Shown here one piece after another: positions 14,313-19,990 of a stretch of 19,990 nt of DNA. The position numbers were made by a program, and so were the translations under genes. The notes under the pieces are model-generated. The model worked only from the letters and a program-made list of their open reading frames with translations. It was not told where the DNA came from and did not search any database. The number at the start of each line of letters is the position of its first letter. Position 1 is the first letter of the stretch. Source of the stretch: an uncultured Dorea sp. (GTDB taxonomy: Bacteria > Bacillota_A > Clostridia > Lachnospirales > Lachnospiraceae); contig CAJTRO010000007.1 in NCBI GenBank assembly GCA_910579015.1, forward strand, positions 1 through 19,990, in the 5' to 3' direction.

Positions 14313-16175
14313 ATGACGAAGCAATTGAAGATTAGATGTATAGTCTATATCGTAGGAGTGATCGTATATGTGGCGGCAGTCACGGTATCGGCAGAGACAG
14401 CGCTGGATGCGAGGGTGAAGTTCGGGTGGTTTCTTGCCGCATACCTGATCATCGGGTTCGAGTCGTTCCGAAGATTCAGAGACAGCCTGATGCAGAAGAA
14501 GTTCATGACAGAGTACACGCTGATTATTCTTGCGACCATCGGAGCTCTTGGCATTGAGCGATATGCTGAGGGTGTATTTGTCATGCTGTTATTCAATCTG
14601 GGGATGTTGTTCGAGACCTTCTCGACGGATAATACGAAGCGCTCCCTTGAGGAGCTGATCAATATCCGGCCGGAATATGCCACACGTCTTGTACGGGGCA
14701 GGGAGTTTAAGGTGGATCCGGCTTCTCTGCGGCCGGGACATGCCATCATCATTAAGCCGGGAGAGCGTATACCGGCGGACGCCATTATCACCTACGGTAT
14801 ATCGGACGTAGATGCGAAGGCCCTGACAGGAGAGGCGATGCCAAGATCTGTAGGAGCCGGGGACAAGATATACAGCGGATGCATTAACTTAAGCGCGGTT
14901 GTAGAGGCGATGGTGGTTGGCGTGTATGAGGATTCGGCTGTGACACGTATTATGAAGATGGTAGAGGATGCGCAGGAGAAGAAGGCTGGAAGTGAGGATT
15001 TTATCGGCCGTTTCTCAAAGGTTTATACGCCGTTTGTTCTGGCGCTGGCGGCGGGGATCATGTGCTATCCGCCGTTGTCATTTTCCTACGGCAACTGGGA
15101 TACCTGGATCTACAGGGGACTGATCTTTCTGGTAGTGGCATGTCCCTGCGGCCTGATATTGTCGATACCGCTTGCTTTTCTCGGCGGGATCGCGGCGTCG
15201 GCGCGTCAGGGGATCGTGGTCAAGGGAAGGAATTATCTGGAAGATCTGTCAAAGGCGGATACATTTATATTTGACAAGACAGGCACGCTGACGGAAGGCG
15301 TGTTCAGGGTTACGGATGTCAGGGCGTTCAGTATGACGAGGGAAGAATTACTGAGGATTGCGGCTCACGTAGAAGGTCATTCCAATCATCCGATCGCACA
15401 GTCATTGATGACAGAGTACAGAAGGCAGGTCGATAAGAGGAAGGTATACCGTATGAAAGAGATGCCCGGCTTCGGAGTGAGCGCCATGTTTGAAGGGGCG
15501 CAGGTCCTTGTTGGGAATAAGAAGCTGATGGAGTGGCAGAATATCGTCTGTGCGGATGTAAACCAGACGGGTACGGTGCTCTACGTGGCTGTGGAGGGAC
15601 GGTACGCCGGATATATTGTGATCGAGGATACGGTGAAGGAGGATACGAAGGATACGCTGAGGTATCTGAAGGATAAGTGCAATGCGGTACTGGTGATGCT
15701 GACCGGAGATACGGAGAAGGCCAGTATACCGGTGGCCAGAGAACTGGGCATGGACTATGCGTATATGAATCTGATGCCGGAGGATAAGCTGGAGCATGTG
15801 GAAGATTTCCTCGGCATCCAGGGCGCCATGGAGCGGCTGGTCTGCGTGGGAGACGGGATTAATGACGCCCCGGTACTGGCGCGCGCGGACGTGGGTATCG
15901 CCATGGGAGCGCTGGGTTCCGCGGCGGCGATTGAAGCGGCGGACGTCATTCTTCTGGAGGATGAACTGTCAGGGATTGTTGACGCCATCAAGATTGCGAG
16001 AGAGACGGTCAGGGTGGTGAGCCATAATATATCATTTGCACTGTTTATCAAGGCGCTGGTGCTGGTGCTTGCGATCATCGGGTATTTCAGCATGTGGGAA
16101 GCGATATTTGCGGAGGTGGGCGTGATGTTTATTGCGCTTATGAGTTCCGCAGGGGTGGCAAGATATACCGTCTGA
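14313..16175 (+). CDS. Second heavy-metal P1B-type ATPase, without HMA domain
   Basis: The protein has 620 residues. It begins directly with the first membrane helices (about 9-26 and 36-52), with no His-rich tail or CxxC domain. Core motifs are intact: TGEAMP, membrane site CPC at 277-279, phosphorylated Asp321 in DKTGTLT, SNHPIAQS and GDGINDAP. The Lys in the penultimate helix (FIKAL) agrees with the Zn/Cd/Pb group. However, the last-helix DxG motif reads FAEVG, with Glu601 instead of Asp. This may alter metal choice or only be a conservative change. It is shorter and clearly diverged from the pump at 11237, so it is not a recent duplicate. It sits 33 nt after the metal sensor and 16 nt before a lipoprotein gene, in a probable operon. 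Confidence 0.92.
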   Translation: MTKQLKIRCIVYIVGVIVYVAAVTVSAETALDARVKFGWFLAAYLIIGFESFRRFRDSLMQKKFMTEYTLIILATIGALGIERYAEGVFVMLLFNLGMLFETFSTDNTKRSLEELINIRPEYATRLVRGREFKVDPASLRPGHAIIIKPGERIPADAIITYGISDVDAKALTGEAMPRSVGAGDKIYSGCINLSAVVEAMVVGVYEDSAVTRIMKMVEDAQEKKAGSEDFIGRFSKVYTPFVLALAAGIMCYPPLSFSYGNWDTWIYRGLIFLVVACPCGLILSIPLAFLGGIAASARQGIVVKGRNYLEDLSKADTFIFDKTGTLTEGVFRVTDVRAFSMTREELLRIAAHVEGHSNHPIAQSLMTEYRRQVDKRKVYRMKEMPGFGVSAMFEGAQVLVGNKKLMEWQNIVCADVNQTGTVLYVAVEGRYAGYIVIEDTVKEDTKDTLRYLKDKCNAVLVMLTGDTEKASIPVARELGMDYAYMNLMPEDKLEHVEDFLGIQGAMERLVCVGDGINDAPVLARADVGIAMGALGSAAAIEAADVILLEDELSGIVDAIKIARETVRVVSHNISFALFIKALVLVLAIIGYFSMWEAIFAEVGVMFIALMSSAGVARYTV

Positions 16176-16191
16176 TTCAAGGGAGGAAGAG

Positions 16192-16713
16192 ATGAAGAAA
16201 GTAGTGGTCTGGATATCCGCGCTCCTTCTTGGCCTGTGTCTTTCAGGCTGTGAGAACCCTTCGGAAGAAGGAGTGGAATATCTGAAAAATGGTCAATATG
16301 AAGAAGCGATAGAGCAGTTTGAGAAGGCTGTTGAAGAAGAGGTGAATGTGGGGGATGCCTACAGAGGAATCGGCATTGCCAGATGGGAGCAGGAGAACTA
16401 TGAGGGTGCAAGGGAATCCTTTCTTAAGGCGGTGGAAGCGGGCGCTGAGAGCACCGGAACCCTCTATAATTTCATCGGATGCTGCGAGATGAAGCTTAAT
16501 AATCCTGCGTCGGCGCAGAACTATTTCCGGCTGGGCATCGCTCAGGAGGGAAGCAGCGCAGAACTGATCCAGGAGATGAAGTATAACATGATCGTGGCAT
16601 ACGAACAGCTCAAGGACTGGGAGAGTGCGAAGGTAGAGTTAAGGAACTATGTTGCGTCCTATCCGGAGGATGAGACGGCAAAGAAGGAATTGCAATTTTT
16701 AGAAACGAGATAA
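16192..16713 (+). CDS. TPR-repeat lipoprotein
   Basis: The protein has 173 residues. GGGAGGA at 16181-16187 sets the start. The N-terminus is a lipoprotein signal: MKK, a hydrophobic stretch, then the lipobox LSGC with Cys20 as the lipidated residue. The mature part consists of about four tetratricopeptide repeats (for example YLKNGQYEEAIEQFEKAV and ARWEQENYEGARESFLKAV), a scaffold for protein-protein contact outside the membrane. It has no enzyme motif. It is 16 nt after the second metal ATPase and 3 nt before hflX, so all are probably co-transcribed. Partner and role are unknown. Confidence 0.85.
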   Translation: MKKVVVWISALLLGLCLSGCENPSEEGVEYLKNGQYEEAIEQFEKAVEEEVNVGDAYRGIGIARWEQENYEGARESFLKAVEAGAESTGTLYNFIGCCEMKLNNPASAQNYFRLGIAQEGSSAELIQEMKYNMIVAYEQLKDWESAKVELRNYVASYPEDETAKKELQFLETR

Positions 16714-16716
16714 TAT

Positions 16717-17961
16717 ATGATTGAATTAGCGAAGGAAACAGAGCGGGTGATCCTGGTAGGGGTGAGCACTTCGGACCAGGACGACACATGGATGTCGCTG
16801 GATGAATTAAAGGATCTGGCGGATACGGCCGGCGCCGTGACCGTCGGCAGAGTGGTGCAGAACCGGGAACAGGTACATCCGGCGACATATATTGGAAAGG
16901 GCAAGATTGAGGAATTAAAGAATCTTTTGTGGGAATTAGAGGCGACAGGTATCATCTGTGACGACGAGCTGTCGCCGGTACAGATGAAGAATCTTCAGGA
17001 TGAGCTTGACACGAAGGTCATGGACCGGACGTTGGTGATCCTTGATATATTTGCCGCCAGGGCGTCTACCAGCGAGGGAAAGATCCAGGTGGAGCTGGCG
17101 CAGCTTAAGTACCGGCAGTCCAGGCTGACCGGTTTTGGAACGGCGATGTCCAGGCTTGGAGGCGGTATCGGCACAAGGGGGCCGGGAGAGAAGAAGCTTG
17201 AGATGGACCGCAGGCTTATCAAGAGCCGGATTGCACAGCTTGGAAGGGAGCTTAAGGATGTCAGACGGCATCGGGAGGTCACAAGAGAGTCAAGGAGCAG
17301 AAACCATATTCCGGTTGCGGCGATCGTAGGCTATACCAATGCCGGTAAGTCAACGCTGTTAAATGAACTGACCGGCGTAAATGTCCTTGCTGAGGACAAG
17401 CTGTTTGCGACACTGGATCCCATAACCAGACAGAGGAAGCTTCCGGGAGGCCAGGAGATTCTCATGACGGATACGGTAGGCTTCATCCGCAAGCTTCCCC
17501 ATCATCTGATCGAAGCGTTCAAGAGTACGCTTGAGGAGGCGAAGTACGCGGATCTGATCCTGCACGTGGCGGACGCTTCGAACCCTCAGATGGACGAGCA
17601 GATGTATATTGTATATGAGACGCTGAAGAGCCTTCAGGTGACGGATAAGCCGGTCATCACCGTGTTCAACAAGCAGGATAAGGTGGAAGATGACAGGATT
17701 ATACGGGATTTTCACGCAGATTACACGGTGAAGATTTCCGCCAGGACCGGCATGGGGATACCGGAACTCCTTGAGACGGTGGAAGCCGTACTGCGGGAAC
17801 AGAAGGTCTTCATCGAGAAGCTCTACTCTTATCAGGAGGCGGGAAAGATCCAGCTGATCCGCAAGTACGGGGAGTTACAGGAAGAAGACTACCGTGAGGA
17901 CGGGATCTTTGTGAGGGCGTATGTCCCGGGCCGGATATATGCGAAGATCGGGCCGGTTTAA
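16717..17961 (+). CDS. hflX: Ribosome-associated GTPase HflX
   Basis: The protein has 414 residues, the usual length for the family. HflX binds the large ribosomal subunit and splits stalled or inactive ribosomes during stress. The N-terminal HflX domain includes HPATYIGKGKIEELK and DDELSPVQ, followed by the conserved glycine-rich RLGGGIGTRGPGEKKLEMDRR segment in two adjoining parts. The G domain has GYTNAGKST (205-213), DTVGF from Asp252, NKQD from Asn318 and SAR. The start lies 3 nt after the lipoprotein stop with no strong ribosome binding site, so coupled translation is likely. A link with metal stress is suggested only by position. The end faces the end of a minus-strand gene 15 nt away, and no terminator is visible between them. 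Confidence 0.95.
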   Translation: MIELAKETERVILVGVSTSDQDDTWMSLDELKDLADTAGAVTVGRVVQNREQVHPATYIGKGKIEELKNLLWELEATGIICDDELSPVQMKNLQDELDTKVMDRTLVILDIFAARASTSEGKIQVELAQLKYRQSRLTGFGTAMSRLGGGIGTRGPGEKKLEMDRRLIKSRIAQLGRELKDVRRHREVTRESRSRNHIPVAAIVGYTNAGKSTLLNELTGVNVLAEDKLFATLDPITRQRKLPGGQEILMTDTVGFIRKLPHHLIEAFKSTLEEAKYADLILHVADASNPQMDEQMYIVYETLKSLQVTDKPVITVFNKQDKVEDDRIIRDFHADYTVKISARTGMGIPELLETVEAVLREQKVFIEKLYSYQEAGKIQLIRKYGELQEEDYREDGIFVRAYVPGRIYAKIGPV

Positions 17962-17976
17962 TGTACTGTCATCACA

Positions 17977-18795
17977 CTAGGTGCTTTTGAAGAATTTCTT
18001 ATATGCCCGTGAAAATGTGGAGTAATCCTTAAATCCGCAGTCAAAACAAGCCTGCGTGCCCGGCACGCCGGATAAGATCAGTTCTTTGGCAAGCAGGAGA
18101 CGCTTCTGGGAGATATACTGTCCAAGGGTATATCCGGTCTCCTGCTTGAATAATCTCATCATGTAATATCGGCTGATATAGAAGCGCCCGGCCAGGGTGT
18201 CGATATCCAGTTCGCCGTCAAGATTCTCGTTAATATATTGAAGGATATCCAGAACCCGGGAATTACAGCTGGCTGTGTCAATGAATTCCAGACGGTTCTT
18301 CTGCGCGCTCCGGTTCAGGTGGATCATGAACTCAAGAAAAAGCACCTGACGGAACAGCTCCGCCGCATAACCGTTATCCAGAAAAGACTTCTCAAGCCGC
18401 GAGATAGAACGGAAGAGAGAGCTTTTCTCCAGCGAAGGAATCCTAAGCACATTCGAGTGTTCCTCCTCGGCTTTCTGAAAGCAGTAACTCAGATCATAAG
18501 AATCAGTCCTGTAAGCATTCATGAAATTAACGGATATATATACGATGATCCTGTCATAGGGCACAGAATTGTCAACCGTCAGCTTATGGATATCGTTATG
18601 CTTGACCAGCACGATATCATAGGGCTTTAGTTCATAAGATTTCCCTTCTACCATATAACTGACGTTTCCCTTCAGAAAGATGGTGATCTTATCAAAGTCA
18701 TGATAATGATACTCCACCTCGCGCGTCTCCTGGTCCGTCAGATGAAACAAACGGAACTCACTGTTTAAATATCCCTTCTTCACATACTGCTCCAT
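17977..18795 (-). CDS. AraC-family transcriptional regulator with N-terminal cupin domain
   Basis: The protein has 272 residues. GGGGAGGG just upstream on the minus strand (18798-18805) supports the start. The N-terminal half is a cupin-like sensing domain (EYHYHDFDKITIFLKG, YELKPYDIVLVKHNDIHKL on consecutive segments). The C-terminal 100 residues are the double helix-turn-helix: LDIDTLAGRFYISRYYMMRL, FKQETGYTLGQYI, and the second helix pair ending in CGFKDYSTFSRAYKKFF. Such proteins usually activate transcription in response to a small ligand. The ligand is not predictable here. It is divergent from the DapF-like gene, and the near-palindrome between them is a candidate binding site. Confidence 0.92.
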   Translation of the reverse strand: MEQYVKKGYLNSEFRLFHLTDQETREVEYHYHDFDKITIFLKGNVSYMVEGKSYELKPYDIVLVKHNDIHKLTVDNSVPYDRIIVYISVNFMNAYRTDSYDLSYCFQKAEEEHSNVLRIPSLEKSSLFRSISRLEKSFLDNGYAAELFRQVLFLEFMIHLNRSAQKNRLEFIDTASCNSRVLDILQYINENLDGELDIDTLAGRFYISRYYMMRLFKQETGYTLGQYISQKRLLLAKELILSGVPGTQACFDCGFKDYSTFSRAYKKFFKST

Positions 18796-18833
18796 AAACC
18801 CTCCCCGAACCGCCGTCCGCTTTTAATAAAGAA

Positions 18834-18862
18834 ATCATATAACAAAAGAGCACTATTTGCAA
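18834..18862 (-). promoter_or_regulatory. Promoter of the AraC-family regulator
   Basis: On the minus strand TTGCAA (18857-18862), then 17 nt, then TATGAT (18834-18839) fit a sigma-A promoter. Initiation near 18828 gives a leader of about 33 nt containing the ribosome binding site. The -35 overlaps the left arm of the inverted repeat at 18860. Confidence 0.6.
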
Positions 18863-18885
18863 TATAATTGGCATGAATTGTATTG
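18860..18885. promoter_or_regulatory. Near-palindrome between divergent promoters, candidate operator
   Basis: CAATATAATT (18860-18869) and AATTGTATTG (18876-18885) are inverted with one mismatch around a 6-nt centre. The left arm touches the -35 of the minus-strand regulator gene and the right arm touches the -35 of the DapF-like gene, so a bound protein could affect both. Confidence 0.5.
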
Positions 18886-18911
18886 AATTGGGAAATAATG
18901 CCTGTTATGAT
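18883..18911 (+). promoter_or_regulatory. Promoter of the DapF-like gene, extended -10
   Basis: TTGAAT (18883-18888), 17 nt, then TATGAT (18906-18911) preceded by TGT (18903-18905), an extended -10. Initiation near 18918 gives a leader of about 50 nt with GGAGG at 18958-18962 before the ATG. Confidence 0.65.
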
Positions 18912-18968
18912 AGATTACAGAAGGATTCGTAACCCAGTAGAAGAGCGTAAGCAGTATGGAGGTATGTT

Positions 18969-19826
18969 ATGAAGGTAGTATTAGAGCGTTATCATGGACT
19001 TGGCAATGATTATGTGGTATTTGATCCGAATAAAAATGAACTTAAGCTGACACCGGAGAATGTGAAGATGATCTGCGACCGCAATGCGGGACTTGGCTCT
19101 GACGGAGTTCTGGAAGGTCCCGTCTTAAGCGAGGACGGGATGCATGTTAAGGTGTGGAATCCTGACGGAAGCGAGTCGGAGACCAGCGGAAACGGAGTAC
19201 GTATTTTTGCAAAGTATCTGAAGGACGCAAGCTATGTACAGAAGAAGAATTTCCGGTTATTTACCGGAAACGGACCGGTGGAGGTGACCTTCTTGAATGA
19301 GGACGGAAGCCGTCTGCGTGTATCGATGGGCAGGCTGTCCTTTAAGAGCGATGATATTCCGGTGACGGGAGAGAGCCGCGAGGTCATCAATGAGGATATG
19401 GTATTTGGAAGAACCCTGTATCCGGTTACCTGTGTGTCGATCGGGAATCCTCACTGTGTCATCCCGATGCGTGAGATCTCCAAGCCGCTTGTGTGCAAGA
19501 TCGGGGATTATGCAGAGATGGCAAGGTATTTCCCGAACCGTGTCAATACCCAGATCATGAAGGTGACAGACAAGGAGCATGTTGCGATCGAGATCTATGA
19601 GAGGGGCGCGGGCTATACTCTTGCATCGGGAACCGGAGCCTGTGCGGCGGCGGGAGTTGCCTATAAGCTTGGCATGACGAATAATAAGGTCATTGTCCAT
19701 ATGCCCGGCGGAGACCTCCAGGTGGAGATTGAGGACGACTGGACCGTCTATATGACGGGAGATGTCTTCTATGTTGCGAAGCTTACTCTGAGCAATGAAT
19801 TTGCAGAGAAGTTAAGAAGTGTGTAA
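18969..19826 (+). CDS. DapF-family epimerase homologue with both catalytic cysteines replaced by serine
   Basis: The protein has 285 residues, a usual length for diaminopimelate epimerase, which converts LL- to meso-diaminopimelate for peptidoglycan and lysine. Family features are clear: YHGLGNDYVVFD at the N-terminus, CDRNAGLGSDG, SIGNPHCVI, IEIYERGAG and GTGACAA. The two catalytic cysteines lie in the family motifs CGNGxR and ACGTGA. Here these read TSGNGVR (Ser73, codon AGC) and ASGTGA (Ser220, codon TCG), and the usual GET before the second is GYT. Classical two-cysteine racemisation should therefore be lost or changed. It could be a paralogue with another substrate or reaction, or a lineage-specific variant. 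It stands alone with its own promoter, divergent from an AraC regulator, and ends in a strong terminator. Confidence 0.85.
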   Translation: MKVVLERYHGLGNDYVVFDPNKNELKLTPENVKMICDRNAGLGSDGVLEGPVLSEDGMHVKVWNPDGSESETSGNGVRIFAKYLKDASYVQKKNFRLFTGNGPVEVTFLNEDGSRLRVSMGRLSFKSDDIPVTGESREVINEDMVFGRTLYPVTCVSIGNPHCVIPMREISKPLVCKIGDYAEMARYFPNRVNTQIMKVTDKEHVAIEIYERGAGYTLASGTGACAAAGVAYKLGMTNNKVIVHMPGGDLQVEIEDDWTVYMTGDVFYVAKLTLSNEFAEKLRSV

Positions 19827-19873
19827 CAGAAAGGCCGTCCTTGATTCCGGGAATCTGGATACCTTTGATTTTC

Positions 19874-19921
19874 AAAAGAGGCTGTTGCGTGTAAACTGCA
19901 CTTCGCAACAGCCTCTTTTAT
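19874..19921. terminator. Strong symmetric rho-independent terminator
   Basis: A perfect 16-nt stem, AAAAGAGGCTGTTGCG (19874-19889) and CGCAACAGCCTCTTTT (19904-19919), has a 14-nt loop. A/T runs at both ends allow it to work in either direction, fitting its place between the DapF-like gene and a possible convergent gene. Confidence 0.92.
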
Positions 19922-19944
19922 ACTGCTGTCTGAGCGGAATTGCT

Positions 19945-19990
19945 CTAATGGAAGGCGTGTTTCAGGCCGCCGGCACAGAGAGCAGAACGG
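19945..19990 (-). CDS. Possible 3' end of a minus-strand gene running off the right edge
   Basis: Read on the minus strand from the edge, 14 codons (RSALCAGGLKHAFH) end in TAG at 19945-19947. The bidirectional terminator lies just downstream. The stretch is too short to identify and could be chance. Confidence 0.25.
   Translation of the reverse strand, partial: RSALCAGGLKHAFH

Noticed and set aside
19843..19855. Short perfect palindrome GATTCC-G-GGAATC
   Set aside because: A 6-nt arm with a 1-nt centre is common by chance, and it sits between a stop codon and the strong terminator without a clear role.

Overview
The window reads as a chromosomal segment of a low-GC, Gram-positive anaerobe of the Clostridia, most likely Lachnospiraceae. 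This is inferred from strong AGGAGG-type ribosome binding sites, the gene families present and their order; no rRNA or other marker settles it. By eye, base composition changes along the window. Sampled 60-base lines are about 28% GC at 541-600, 40% at 5161-5220, 62% at 8881-8940 and 53% at 16381-16440. The AT-rich left part is therefore probably an exchangeable surface-polysaccharide locus abutting a more stable chromosomal segment.

Region 1 (1-8483) is the right-hand part of a cell-surface glycan cluster. It opens with a truncated and frameshifted SGNH/citrate-lyase-ligase-like gene. Three GT2 glycosyltransferases follow, then two DUF4422 glycosyltransferases, then a ribulose-phosphate-3-epimerase-family enzyme. 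All five glycosyltransferases carry the same extra Rossmann-like module. It is C-terminal in the GT2 proteins and N-terminal in the DUF4422 proteins.

Region 2 (8575-11115) holds a Cu/Zn superoxide-dismutase-like protein, then an IspD/TarI-type cytidylyltransferase and a GatD-like zinc polyol-phosphate dehydrogenase. Together with the upstream epimerase, the last two look like a module that makes a CDP-activated sugar alcohol for the glycan. Terminators follow the SOD gene and the dehydrogenase gene.

Region 3 (11140-17961) is a heavy-metal efflux locus. A Zn/Cd/Pb-type P1B ATPase with a very His/Cys-rich N-terminus is preceded by a promoter with an ArsR/SmtB-type operator. Next come a CadC-like ArsR regulator with its own promoter and a different inverted repeat, a second P1B ATPase without an HMA domain, a TPR lipoprotein and the GTPase HflX. 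The last four are closely spaced and probably co-transcribed.

Region 4 (17977-19990) has an AraC-family regulator on the minus strand, divergent from a DapF-family epimerase. A near-palindrome sits between the two promoters. The DapF homologue has serine at both positions where the family has its catalytic cysteines. A strong symmetric terminator follows, and the tail of a possible minus-strand gene reaches the right edge.

No rRNA, tRNA, CRISPR array, insertion sequence or riboswitch was recognised, and no gene-free stretch exceeds about 300 bases. The observations most worth following are the double Cys-to-Ser DapF, the module shared by five glycosyltransferases, the CDP-polyol module, the paired non-identical metal ATPases with two different operators, and the SOD-like protein.
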